Of a DNA stretch of 33,033 nt, positions 9,601 through 17,337 are shown piece by piece. Position 1 is the stretch's first letter; each line of letters starts with the position of its first letter. The notes under the pieces are model-generated. The model made no database searches and was not told the DNA's origin. It saw only the letters and a program-made list of their open reading frames with translations. Both the position numbers and the translations under genes were made by a program. The stretch is from GH45 sp046704385 (GTDB lineage: Bacteria > Bacteroidota > Bacteroidia > Bacteroidales > SZUA-534): assembly GCA_046704385.1 (NCBI GenBank), contig JBJKSB010000060.1, forward strand, positions 1 through 33,033, given 5' to 3'.

Positions 9601-9854
9601 ACTACCCCAACCGGCTTGTCATTAAATTTATTTGAAATTTCAATATGTCCGGTCCAATTAATCTTTTCATCGTCCGACAGGCCTATAGTTCCCCAAAATC
9701 CATCAATGGGATCGGTGGTTTCTTTATTGATTTTGCGAATGATATCTTTCTTTTTTTCAATATTTTCCAACACTTCATTCGAAGCAAGCACAATGTATTT
9801 TTTCTCATTTTGAGAAGTTACAAAAGCTTTCGAATTAATTTCAATAGGTTTCAT
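6681..9854 (-). CDS. Fusion of alpha/beta hydrolase and metal-dependent amidohydrolase
   Basis: This 1057-residue protein has no signal peptide. Residues 1 to about 285 form an N-terminal region I do not recognise. Residues about 288-575 look like a serine alpha/beta hydrolase: an oxyanion-type segment FLMHGTFGS (292-300), the nucleophile elbow FIGTSQGG (S372) and a candidate late His in AIHGSCINH (556 or nearby). Residues about 590-1057 look like an amidohydrolase TIM barrel of the Amidohydrolase_2 type: DAHCH (D593, H595, H597), a Lys in GIKLYAP (K830), HCSN (H871), LAHFGGE (H955) and GSD (D1013), matching metal-ligand positions. Both active sites look intact. A helical insert (about 660-790) splits the barrel. 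A two-step hydrolysis, such as ester or amide followed by ring or carboxylate chemistry, is possible. The substrate is unknown. It is 192 nt upstream of the AraC gene and probably a separate unit. Confidence 0.85.
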   Translation of the reverse strand: MKPIEINSKAFVTSQNEKKYIVLASNEVLENIEKKKDIIRKINKETTDPIDGFWGTIGLSDDEKINWTGHIEISNKFNDKPVGVVQEEIELIKECFPNLKLETDAIKERFVSFEHVDFEFPESFTLEEIPSIRLDIMLQQNEGAVVFYQSDRNSKNKKTAIEYILPQATDGNYTNVRDRLTYLFDIVPQKEVEEITGTPGFYKLGTTKKPKSFIVKVITFKRNSEDHSFQNSFIRETSSHIIEKVHQELAKQDQNNLIKIVKDHRLLVFDANANDFTDATTTNIDPAKKTLFLMHGTFGSTEGSFGKLYGKNSTWLKSLLKRDNPKGFEQILGFDHPTVFYGAEGNIAVLLNRLNELNIKPFVHEVDFIGTSQGGLLVQYLANLANCEQIKVGKAALIASANGVQYFTIGKYVAKFLTVLKYIFKTTHMQAQAIIASLAQHSAEFFLKQPGCQVMTPGNPALLNIMNTPPARKDTLYLPIVDDYDEQIIDDKDWKKLVKIFAKMGARTVDAITRKILGEENDWVVGTRNQYIVPANFCAIPGYNPAKFRDEMIPAIHGSCINHKDAQAKLIKFFFETDELKTIQEAESEDFFDAHCHLFGREIISGRILLLLIQDFLNYKKLKDRSDKLPEIPDITKYATTETTGETGSVAKNIIKYFALNKTSYQMINNLEDEYYKLKSNVYRYIPLMFDLEMTFRNKYYDHNIDTQISITESEFKAKLKAFKEDIDKLIDRFEKNNEIIYYGSLVENEESVKMLKIIKACIQLLKVSNLNLRKETVNGYTKQLDELIGLKVRYGNNIFPFLAVDPRRDGMGKIIEENVGKGKTFHGIKLYAPNGYSPTDPNLFDDKQKFVNGKSLYSFCIENDIPVMAHCSNAGFSTFTMDLEVWGDICLYDSEAKKPELVHYEQPTKIIFDSSIIDGGFAEAVRERAHVLNHPEIWRKVLEKYSGLKICLAHFGGESPAWRTKIAELMNKYSNVYTDLSCMVDKNLLKEIKTEYFDTQDPVIKKIMYGSDFFLNMLNKIEFSDYYKHFVEPGVFSDQQMKNMAHDIPKKFLGIY

Positions 9855-10025
9855 AATGGATTTTCTTTTTGGATTATTTGATTAACTTAGAACTAAGTAA
9901 CATAAAAGTTCCTTTTCTGAAATTATTATTCTCTTGGCTTAAGTAAAATTAAAACGCATTCATAAGTTATCCAAATATTTGTGATAATGTAAAATTTATG
10001 GTGGGTTGATAACCATTATGTTATT

Positions 10026-10400
10026 TTAACTTTTAACAAACTTTTGGATGTAACAGCCTTGTTTGGTTCTGATTATTAAGAAGTATACACCAGCTTTAAA
10101 GTTGGATGCAGGTATATTAAAATTTGTTGAATTTATATCCTTGGTTTGATTAATAATTTTGCCCATTGGGTCTAATATTAGTAATTCAGATATTTGCTCC
10201 TCAATATCAATAGATTGAATGGATACCATATCGCCAATTGGATTTGGGTATATTTTAAATTTATTTTCAGTGCCTTCAACGGAAAGTTTATTTTCCCGGT
10301 TAAACCTGATTTGCATTGATTTGTACCTGATAAATAAAAACCGAATGATTTTCAATCCAAATTTTATATGGAAGTAATCATAAATTAACATCCGGTTCAA
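10026..10400 (-). pseudogene. Orphan T9SS (Por) C-terminal sorting-domain fragment
   Basis: The last ~80 residues are a textbook type A T9SS sorting domain: FKIYPNPIGDMVSIQS, then strands containing LLILDPMGKII, FNIPASNFKAGVYFLII and a C-terminal QKFVKS. Normally this domain ends a large secreted protein with a signal peptide. Here the open frame is only 124 codons, has no signal peptide, and its 5' side runs within 63 nt of the divergent gene at 10463. An internal ATG at 10316 (MQIRF) could start an 96-residue version. It is therefore most likely the surviving tail of a deleted secreted protein; a small standalone domain cannot be excluded. Confidence 0.6.
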
Positions 10401-10409
10401 ATAGAAAAT

Positions 10410-10417
10410 TATCTTTG
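10410..10417 (+). promoter_or_regulatory. -7 promoter element of the S1/P1 nuclease gene
   Basis: TATCTTTG is an exact match to TAnnTTTG, 45 nt upstream of the ATG at 10463. No clean TTTG is seen at the expected -33 position. An AAGGAG lies at 10456-10461, only 1 nt from the ATG, which is unusually close for a ribosome-binding site. Confidence 0.4.
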
Positions 10418-10462
10418 CATTCTGTTAAAAGAATTTTTTTCATTTAAAAAATATCAAGGAGT

Positions 10463-11446
10463 ATGCAATACAAGCATTTTTTCAACAAAAACTTCCTGCG
10501 GTTAGCAGCGCTGATACTGATGGTTCCAATTATATCATCATGGGGCCGTTACGGACACGAACATATTAACAAGGCCGCAGTGCTGAACCTGCCCGACTCC
10601 ATGCAAGCGTTTTTTTACAATCATATGGATTTTATGATCCAGGAATCATCAATGCCCGATGTTCGAAGATATTACCCCGGCGATAAAAAAGAGGGTCCGC
10701 GTCATTATATAAATCTGGAGAATTATGGCATTTTAGATTCATTACCCGTTACCAATAATGAAGCCTATAAAAAATATAATGCTGAAAAATTAGAAAATGG
10801 TACGTTACCCTGGTATATTCAGGATATGATGGATAAGCTGACAAAATCGTTCAAATCAAAACGAAAAACAGAAATACTGATTGAAGCAGCCGATTTGGGC
10901 CATTATATTGCCGATGCTCACACTCCTTTACATACCTCAGCAAATTACGATGGCCAGCTTACGGGTCAAAGAGGAATCCATTCTTTATGGGAGTCCCTGA
11001 TTCCTGAAAAGTTTGGCAGCAATTATCATTACCAGGTTCAAAAAGCAGCATATATTAAAGATGTTAACCAGGAAATATGGCAAATTATTCATCATACCCA
11101 TATTTTGGTTGATTCGGTGCTGTTGGCTGAAAAAGAGGTCAGACAACAGTTGGGTGATGATATGTACCAAAAGGATTCTACCGGACAGGTAATCAAAAAC
11201 AAATACAACAAGCCCATGTATTCCGACAAATATATTACACTTCTCAATCAGAAGATGAATGGTATGGTTGAAAAGCAAATGATGCTTTCTGTTCAAGCGG
11301 TTGCAGATTTTTGGTATACTGCCTGGGAAAATGCCGGAAAGCCTGATCTCAGTACACTGGACCCAGCCGAATTAACCAAAGACAACCGGAAACAACTAAA
11401 AAAGGAATTGAAACTTTTACAGAAAGGTCAGTTGATGTATCAGTAG
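10463..11446 (+). CDS. Secreted S1/P1-type zinc-dependent nuclease / phospholipase C-like hydrolase
   Basis: This 327-residue protein has an N-terminal signal peptide (about 1-26) that ends just before W27. In S1/P1 nucleases the mature N-terminus is a Trp that itself binds zinc, so cleavage before W27 is expected. Further candidate ligands follow the family order and spacing: H32, D66, H81, H147-x3-D151-x5-H157 (LGHYIADAHTPLH) and H173-x3-E177, where the family usually has H-x3-D. It probably hydrolyses single-stranded nucleic acid or phospholipid in the periplasm or outside the cell, for phosphate or nucleoside scavenging. The C-terminus is basic and helical (LKKELKLLQKG). It stands alone, convergent with the transporter gene across a structured repeat region. 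Confidence 0.9.
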   Translation: MQYKHFFNKNFLRLAALILMVPIISSWGRYGHEHINKAAVLNLPDSMQAFFYNHMDFMIQESSMPDVRRYYPGDKKEGPRHYINLENYGILDSLPVTNNEAYKKYNAEKLENGTLPWYIQDMMDKLTKSFKSKRKTEILIEAADLGHYIADAHTPLHTSANYDGQLTGQRGIHSLWESLIPEKFGSNYHYQVQKAAYIKDVNQEIWQIIHHTHILVDSVLLAEKEVRQQLGDDMYQKDSTGQVIKNKYNKPMYSDKYITLLNQKMNGMVEKQMMLSVQAVADFWYTAWENAGKPDLSTLDPAELTKDNRKQLKKELKLLQKGQLMYQ

Positions 11447-11504
11447 GTTTGGATTAATGAATCCTCCCTAACCCTGGATAATCATTATACACAAATATTT
11501 TATG

Positions 11505-11870
11505 AATATTTCGGCGCATGAATAGTTAATCACATTTATTTTAGCATGCTACTTGCGCCGATTTCATTTCTATACCATATACCCAGGGCGCCATTCCACT
11601 ACGTTTCATTCGCCCTGGGCTGAAATATATCAGACTTTCAGCCTGAATTATAAGCCTGTAAGGCTTACATATTTTAGCCCAGGGTAAACGAGGTTATACC
11701 GAGTGACACACTGGGTATTATATGGTTAAACAGATTCGTCGCAAGATATTTTAGCTTTTCAAGGCAACGTATTGCTTGCAACGAATCTATCTTTAGGGAC
11801 CATAACCCGGGGTTGCGCTTCGAGTTCGCTCCGCATCCACCCCGGGCTGTTAACACCGGCCTTGCCGGTA
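11505..11870. repeat. REP-like multi-hairpin intergenic region
   Basis: The 501 nt between the convergent genes at 11446 and 11948 hold no credible gene but many inverted repeats. TCGGCGCA (11511-11518) pairs with TGCGCCGA (11554-11561). CCCAGGGCG (11582-11590) pairs with CGCCCTGGG (11611-11619). CCCTGGGCT (11613-11621) pairs with AGCCCAGGG (11676-11684). GGCTGAAA (11618-11625) pairs with TTTCAGCC (11636-11643). AAGCCT-gta-AGGCTT spans 11652-11666. AGATTCGTCGCAAG (11732-11745) pairs with 11775-11788 with one mismatch. CCCGGGG (11806-11812) pairs with CCCCGGG (11840-11846). ACCGGC-ctt-GCCGGT spans 11855-11869. The GC-rich modules resemble the dispersed repeats common between Bacteroidota genes. 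It may also end transcription from both sides. Confidence 0.75.
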
Positions 11871-11947
11871 GGCAGGGGATGGATAAAAATACACAAAAGA
11901 ATCCTATAATTTGTTATTGTCAAGTTCACCGAATTGGTAATCGATTA

Positions 11948-13330
11948 TTACCAAAACAAAGGCAACACAAATCTCACAAAAAGGGCAATTACCGCAGTCG
12001 AGAACAGGTTCATCCAAAACCCGGTGCGGGCCATTTCGCGTATTCTTAGGTGTCCTGATCCGAAAACTACGGCATTAGGCGGTGTGGCTACAGGCAGCAT
12101 AAAGGCGCATGACGAAGCCAGCACTGCACCGGTTAGCAGGTAAATCGGCTTAATGTTAAATGTGGCCGCCAGGGTAATTAAAATCGGTAAAAACATGCTG
12201 GCTGTGGCGGTATTCGAGGTTATTTCCGTCAGGAAGTTGATACCGGTTACCACCATAAGTATAATCACAAAAACAGGAATAAATTTTAGCGCCAAAAACT
12301 GGTTGGCCAGCCAGGTTGTGAGATCGGTTTCCGAGAATCCACGGGCAATGGCCAGTCCGGCACCAAAAAGGAGCAGTATCCCCCAGGGAAGCTTTTTAGC
12401 GGTTTCCCAATTCATCAGTGCCGTTTTTTTCTCCTCACCCGATGGTATGATAAACAAACTAATGGCGCCCAGTATGGCAATTAAGGTATCGTCTACCCCG
12501 GGCAAAACCCGGCTGATTAAAAAGGATCGGGTAATCCATAAAAAAGCTACTCCCGCAAATACTATAGCAACCCGTTTTTGTGGAATGGTAATGGCGCCGG
12601 GTTTTTTAATTCGCAAATTGAATTCTGAATTCCCGGTTTGAATTTTATGGGTGAGATACATCCAGCCAATTAATAACAAAATAACAGCAAAGGGCAGGGC
12701 AAACGCCATCCATTCGGCAAATGGTATTTCGATGCCCAGTGAGTTTTTCATTACTCCGGCAAAAATTATATTGGGCGGAGTGCCTATTAAGGTGGCCATT
12801 CCTCCTATAGAAGCCGAATAAGCAATTCCCAGCAACAGCCTTTTGGAAAATGTATCGTTTTTAGGTCGGTCGCTCACTACCGACAATGCCATGGGAAGCA
12901 TCATGATAGCGGTTGCAGTATTGGATATCCACATAGACAAAAAGGCGGTGGCAACCATAAATCCCAATATCACCCGTTTCGGGCTATCACCCATAAAGCT
13001 GATGATGGAAAAAGCCATTCGTTTGTGCAGCATCCAACGCTCGATGGCCAGGCCCAGGATAAATCCGCCCAAAAACAAAAAGATAAAAGGATGTCCGTAT
13101 GATGCGGTAACTTCTTTTATTTTCAAAGCGCCTGAAAGTGGAAACAAAATAATGGGGAGCAAGGCAGTAACTTCAATTTCAACCGCTTCGGTAATCCACC
13201 ATATAGCGATCCAGGCGGTGGAAGCAAGTACAGCTTGTCCTTCGGGCGTAAGGTTTTCAAATGAAATCCACCGTATTATCAAAAATGCTAACGGTCCGGC
13301 TAATAATAAGCTCCATTTTTTAAGCTGCAT
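11948..13330 (-). CDS. SLC13/DASS-family sodium-coupled anion (dicarboxylate/sulfate) symporter
   Basis: The 460-residue protein is hydrophobic throughout, with about 11 membrane segments. It shows the two inverted-repeat Na+/substrate motifs of the divalent anion:Na+ symporter family: SNT at 136-138 followed by GTPPN (183-187), and a second SNT near residue 372 followed by ATPPN near 415. Characterised relatives (VcINDY, NaDC, CitT-like) import C4 or C6 carboxylates or sulfate using the sodium gradient. Length and motif spacing are normal. It is preceded by a 104-nt gap from the exported-protein operon and is probably its own unit. The exact anion cannot be read from the sequence. Confidence 0.92.
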   Translation of the reverse strand: MQLKKWSLLLAGPLAFLIIRWISFENLTPEGQAVLASTAWIAIWWITEAVEIEVTALLPIILFPLSGALKIKEVTASYGHPFIFLFLGGFILGLAIERWMLHKRMAFSIISFMGDSPKRVILGFMVATAFLSMWISNTATAIMMLPMALSVVSDRPKNDTFSKRLLLGIAYSASIGGMATLIGTPPNIIFAGVMKNSLGIEIPFAEWMAFALPFAVILLLIGWMYLTHKIQTGNSEFNLRIKKPGAITIPQKRVAIVFAGVAFLWITRSFLISRVLPGVDDTLIAILGAISLFIIPSGEEKKTALMNWETAKKLPWGILLLFGAGLAIARGFSETDLTTWLANQFLALKFIPVFVIILMVVTGINFLTEITSNTATASMFLPILITLAATFNIKPIYLLTGAVLASSCAFMLPVATPPNAVVFGSGHLRIREMARTGFWMNLFSTAVIALFVRFVLPLFW

Positions 13331-13434
13331 GGTACCTTGTTGAAATTCGCTTTAAGATACAAAAAACGATTGAAAGCCAGTTCTATTGATATTCCATTCT
13401 CAGATTATTTTATGTTATTTTCAAATTCAGTAGC

Positions 13435-14358
13435 CTAATCTCTTTTATATCCAAAACCAAAACCCAGCCCAATTTTGAAGGTCCTGTAGGTATAATACTG
13501 ATAAAGTTTAAAGCCAGACACCGGATATTCGGTCCATTTTGAGCCCAGCATAGGCTGAGTGGTATCCAAAATGCCTTTAAAAGGCAACCCGTCAAGCCAG
13601 GTATAGTCTGCAAACAGGTAACCCACCAATTTTTCACCAAATAAATATTTAACCTTAATGTTTTTATAGGTGGAATAAAAATACATCGATCGGTTGGTTT
13701 GTCTTTTATCCTCACTGATCCATTTATTGACTTTCTTTACCATTTTATCCTGGCTGGGCAGAGTACTGATAGATGAAGATAACTCCACACCCAGGTGTTT
13801 ATAATGTAAAATCAACGTGAAAAAATTGTTTGGGTAAAAATTGTTGATGCTGCTCTTTTCCTTTTCTAAAAGAATTTCTCCATGATAATCAGATTTCCAG
13901 CTTAGGCCTGCACCAATATCGGGGTCAGGATGGTACAGAAAAAAAGCACCATACCCAAATCCAACCTCTACATCCTCATCTTTAACAAAATCATTGGGAT
14001 CGAGGCTAACCATATTATAACTTTTACCCACACCGCCGCTCGATCGAAGATAGAGTAGTTCCCCAAACCTGTATTTTCGATTTTTGTATGAACTTTTTGA
14101 TCGGATTAAATCGATAAAAGAAAATGTTATATCCGCGAATTCAATATTTTTTAAGCTTGTAACCGGATATTTTTCTCCCAGATCACTTTTAATCCATTTC
14201 CCTGTATTTTCATCAAAAGTAAAGGGAACCATAGGTTTCTGTAAAAAATAGGATTTCTCCACATAGCTGATTCCCATGGAATTGATAGGGTAAAGTTGTG
14301 AAAAACCAGGTAATGTGGTTATTAAAATAAATGATGTGATAAAAAAGATCTTTTTCAT
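13435..14358 (-). CDS. Predicted outer-membrane beta-barrel-like protein, unknown function
   Basis: The 307-residue protein has a clear Sec signal peptide (MKKIFFITSFILITTLPGFS, cleavage near residue 21). Its C-terminal half is rich in alternating aromatic and polar residues and Gly-aromatic turns, for example FGYGAFFLY and KIGLGFGFGYKRD, suggesting beta-strands of an outer-membrane barrel. I do not recognise the family. It is the last gene of a likely three-gene operon with the ankyrin protein (78-nt gap) and the exported protein at 15425-16459, downstream of a two-component system. Confidence 0.75.
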   Translation of the reverse strand: MKKIFFITSFILITTLPGFSQLYPINSMGISYVEKSYFLQKPMVPFTFDENTGKWIKSDLGEKYPVTSLKNIEFADITFSFIDLIRSKSSYKNRKYRFGELLYLRSSGGVGKSYNMVSLDPNDFVKDEDVEVGFGYGAFFLYHPDPDIGAGLSWKSDYHGEILLEKEKSSINNFYPNNFFTLILHYKHLGVELSSSISTLPSQDKMVKKVNKWISEDKRQTNRSMYFYSTYKNIKVKYLFGEKLVGYLFADYTWLDGLPFKGILDTTQPMLGSKWTEYPVSGFKLYQYYTYRTFKIGLGFGFGYKRD

Positions 14359-14435
14359 TGGAGTTTACAGCCAGGCTATTATTAGTTGTTTGTTTGATAT
14401 GGCCGGGACCATACCAAACAAACACTTTAAACATA

Positions 14436-15377
14436 TTAATGATTGTTATCTCTTAAAGCTCCTTTTGATACAAGATAGTCGGCTATTTCCTTGTATTCTT
14501 TATGAATAGCCATATCCAACGGGCCTTCAAAATAAAAGGTGTGTGTCATGGTAGCCCCATTATCATCAGTAGCCTCTTTTTTAACACCGTTTTGGAGATT
14601 AGCGCCACCTTCAACCAGCAGTTTTACCAGCTCCAGATCATTTTGTTTTACAGCATATAAAAGCGGGGTGTTATATAAAGGAGCTGCGGCCCAATCAAAT
14701 CCGGCTTTCAAATTTTCGGGATTTGAAGCGTCTATCCATCCGGCTGTATTAATGGCATTAACCATCGACAATATTTTTTGTGCCCCTTGATGGTATCGTA
14801 ATTCAAGATCTGCCTTACCGGATGCAAGCATAATTTTCAGAAGAGATATATTTTTTTTCTTTACCTGTTCTAAAAAGAAATTATCTTCCATGGAGCGATC
14901 ATAAACATTAGGATTGGCACCAAGTTCCAGGAGTAGTTTCAGTTTATCTTCGGCAGTTGAAAATCGGTTGATGTCTTCATGTTTCATCCACTGCGAAGCT
15001 TTTACCGTATCTCCTTTGCATCGCTTTAAAATAACGGCATTAAGCCTTTGATTTTCAGCAAGCATTTCTTCCGGTGTTTTTGCATGGTCCAGGCTATATA
15101 TTACAGGAAATATGCCTCGGTCATCGTTAACATTAGCCCCGTTATCGACTAGTAATTTTATCATATCGCAATTTCCGACATTAACCGCCCAGGCAATTGC
15201 CGGTTCGTTGGTCATTATTTCATTGGCATCGGCACCCTGACTCAGGAGTTCTTTCATTTTATCAATATCCTGGGTCATTATAGCCTCTTTCAAACTGGGT
15301 TTTTTCTTAGCATAACTGTTGCCTATTATTCCAAAAAACAAAAACAGACTTGTTACTAATAAAATTCGTTTATTCAT
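14436..15377 (-). CDS. Exported ankyrin-repeat protein
   Basis: The 313-residue protein has a signal peptide (MNKRILLVTSLFLFFGIIGN...). Ankyrin repeats are visible at about 28-100 (DIDKMKELLSQGADANE; NCDMIKLLVDNGANVND), about 135-200 (KLKLLLELGANPNVYD; ISLLKIMLASGKADLE) and about 235-310 (NTPLLYAVKQNDLELVKLL; DMAIHKEYKEIADYLVSKGA). Ankyrin stacks bind other proteins, so a periplasmic scaffold or immunity-like role is possible, but no partner is identified. It lies 48 nt after the upstream exported-protein gene and 78 nt before the barrel-like gene, pointing to one transcript. Confidence 0.85.
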   Translation of the reverse strand: MNKRILLVTSLFLFFGIIGNSYAKKKPSLKEAIMTQDIDKMKELLSQGADANEIMTNEPAIAWAVNVGNCDMIKLLVDNGANVNDDRGIFPVIYSLDHAKTPEEMLAENQRLNAVILKRCKGDTVKASQWMKHEDINRFSTAEDKLKLLLELGANPNVYDRSMEDNFFLEQVKKKNISLLKIMLASGKADLELRYHQGAQKILSMVNAINTAGWIDASNPENLKAGFDWAAAPLYNTPLLYAVKQNDLELVKLLVEGGANLQNGVKKEATDDNGATMTHTFYFEGPLDMAIHKEYKEIADYLVSKGALRDNNH

Positions 15378-15424
15378 AGTTGTTTTTTTAAATTAGTATT
15401 TCGTAAATAAAACAGGTTGAATAA

Positions 15425-16459
15425 TTATTTTATCTTTCCTGTTTTGAGATACTTACAGATTCCTGTTCCTAAGCCAAGAACCACATTATCAAATCCTGTT
15501 ATATCCAGGTCATGTGTCTTTTCATCTTTTTTTGAATAATTGTAAATGGCTACATCAGGCTGAAACCGGGTTGCGCAATATAAAAGCCCTCTACGGTAGA
15601 ACTTGGGCTTTTTATCGCCTTCATTTACCTGAACCGGGTTTTTCCCAAGCATGATCATGTTGGCATTCTGTAACTTAATTTTGGTATCCTTAGGCATATA
15701 GATGGTAAAATAAACACAAAGAACAGCATCAACTCCTAAAGCTGTGGGTAAGTCATAGCCAAGCGATTGAAACATTTTTTTGTCATCGAAAGACATAAAC
15801 ATGGGCTGACCATCGGAAACAACTCTTTTATAATCCATAGTCGAAAGCATTTTCGATTTTGAGTAATTGGCAAAAGGTTCTAATTCTATGTCTAAAGCCT
15901 TATAACCGAATGGGCTGGCGAACATTTGGTCATGACCCCCTGATTGCAGATTATTTAACCAGTCATTAAGACCGTCATGTTGCACCTCAAAGTTTTTATA
16001 GAATTCTTTTTTTTCGTCAGTATCTAAATATTGCTCAGGTAACAGAAGGTTCATCCCATTTTCTTTAAACATAGCTATTAATTTGTCGATGCTTGTATAA
16101 TAAAATCCATCAACAATAGCTGAGGCTGTTCCACTGCTTGCTCCGCGTTTTCTTGTTTTTGTACTATACGTTGTCATTATATCACTTTCTGATTTATAGG
16201 AATAGGATTTTGTTAAACCAGGGTCAAAAGTAAAAAATGTTACCAGGGCAACCTTTTTTGGGGGTTCCGTCAATAATTTTAAACTCACACTGTAACCGCC
16301 ACCACTTTTACTGGAACGGCCCTCTTTAGGAAAATTCTCTTTGCACTTTTTAGCTACATCTTCTAGGGTAGGATAATCTTTGGGTAATTCGCTTTGTGCG
16401 AATAACACTATACTATAAAGTACAGAGAAACAAAGGATAAATAACTTTTTCATACTCAT
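15425..16459 (-). CDS. Exported protein of unknown function
   Basis: The 344-residue protein has a Sec signal peptide (MSMKKLFILCFSVLYSIVLF, then AQ). I recognise no named domain. It contains a Gly/Ser-rich stretch (SSKSGGGYSVSLK) near the N-terminus, a strand-rich core and the segment ALGVDAVLCVYFTIYMP, like an extracytoplasmic mixed alpha/beta fold. Start at MSMKK; MKK two codons later is equally possible. It heads the three-gene exported-protein set, 170 nt downstream of the response regulator gene. Confidence 0.72.
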   Translation of the reverse strand: MSMKKLFILCFSVLYSIVLFAQSELPKDYPTLEDVAKKCKENFPKEGRSSKSGGGYSVSLKLLTEPPKKVALVTFFTFDPGLTKSYSYKSESDIMTTYSTKTRKRGASSGTASAIVDGFYYTSIDKLIAMFKENGMNLLLPEQYLDTDEKKEFYKNFEVQHDGLNDWLNNLQSGGHDQMFASPFGYKALDIELEPFANYSKSKMLSTMDYKRVVSDGQPMFMSFDDKKMFQSLGYDLPTALGVDAVLCVYFTIYMPKDTKIKLQNANMIMLGKNPVQVNEGDKKPKFYRRGLLYCATRFQPDVAIYNYSKKDEKTHDLDITGFDNVVLGLGTGICKYLKTGKIK

Positions 16460-16565
16460 AATTTTTAAGTTAATTCTTCAATGAATAAATATCAGGAATA
16501 AAATTATTTGGATACAACCATTTATGAAATAGTGCATTTGTACTAAATCGATATATTCGTGTTAT

Positions 16566-16582
16566 ACAAGCAAATAGCTTGT
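16566..16582. other. Small hairpin downstream of the response regulator gene
   Basis: ACAAGC and GCTTGT form a perfect 6-bp stem with a 5-nt loop. It lies in the 170-nt gap between the response regulator stop and the next operon. No U-tract follows on the minus strand, so it may be a weak terminator or a regulator-binding palindrome. Confidence 0.3.
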
Positions 16583-16629
16583 GTTTAGTGTAATTTAGGT
16601 ATTGAAAAAGAGAAAAGTGATTGGAACAA

Positions 16630-17289
16630 TCAGATAATATTATTTTTCAAGGCTAATTTTACAGCATCTACTTTGCTGGAAACATGAAGTTTCTGATAAA
16701 TATTGGTTATCTGGTTGCGGATGGTGTGGGGGCTGACAAATAATTCAGTAGCAATTTCTTTATATCCCAGGCCATTGACCAATCCTTTTAAAACTTCAAT
16801 TTCGCGGGGACTTAAAGCATAGTTTTTGTTTTTTAGTTTTTTATCTGCCTTATATTCCGACGACAACAATTTCAGGGCTTTGCGGGCTATTGAAGGACTC
16901 ATGGGAACGGTTTTAAATTCTTTTACCTGCTCCAGGTAATTAATCAATGTATCTGTATTTTCGTCTTTCAGTAAATATCCAGATGCTCCGGCTTTTATGG
17001 CTTCAAAAATTTTATCATATTCATCAAAAACAGTCAGCATAACAAATTCAATATTCGGGTAAACCGTTTTGGCAATTCTTACGGCTTCAATACCATCCAT
17101 ATCGGGCATGTTGATATCCATCAGTACAATATCCGGAAAAGCAAATTTCTGCTTATTTTTCATGATATCAAGAAATTCAATACCATTCCGGGCGGTAAAA
17201 CTGATTTTTATTTTACCGGAATGTTCCATTTCCAATTTCCTGGAAGATAGATTTGTATAATTATCGTCAACTATTGCTATTGATATCAT
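16630..17289 (-). CDS. NarL/LuxR-type response regulator
   Basis: The 219-residue protein has a receiver domain (1 to about 122) with acidic residues D8-D9, phospho-acceptor D58 in LMDINMP, T86 in MLT and K108 in LLKD. It also has a C-terminal LuxR-type helix-turn-helix (about 157-216: LSPREIEVLKGLVNGLGYKE, then HTIRNQITNIYQKL). It follows the sensor kinase gene by 48 nt and is its evident partner. Likely targets, by position only, are the three exported-protein genes just downstream. Confidence 0.95.
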   Translation of the reverse strand: MISIAIVDDNYTNLSSRKLEMEHSGKIKISFTARNGIEFLDIMKNKQKFAFPDIVLMDINMPDMDGIEAVRIAKTVYPNIEFVMLTVFDEYDKIFEAIKAGASGYLLKDENTDTLINYLEQVKEFKTVPMSPSIARKALKLLSSEYKADKKLKNKNYALSPREIEVLKGLVNGLGYKEIATELFVSPHTIRNQITNIYQKLHVSSKVDAVKLALKNNII

Positions 17290-17337
17290 AATGTAAAGAT
17301 TATCAATTCCACGGCTTATTAAAATAGTTCATTTATA

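Noticed and set aside
11674..12049. Short open frames on both strands in the hairpin-rich gap
   Set aside because: They run through palindromic repeats and into the antisense of the transporter, with no plausible protein character.
12153..13343. Long plus-strand open frames opposite the transporter gene (162 and 166 codons)
   Set aside because: They are antisense to a clearly coding SLC13/DASS gene with intact motifs and show no family features.
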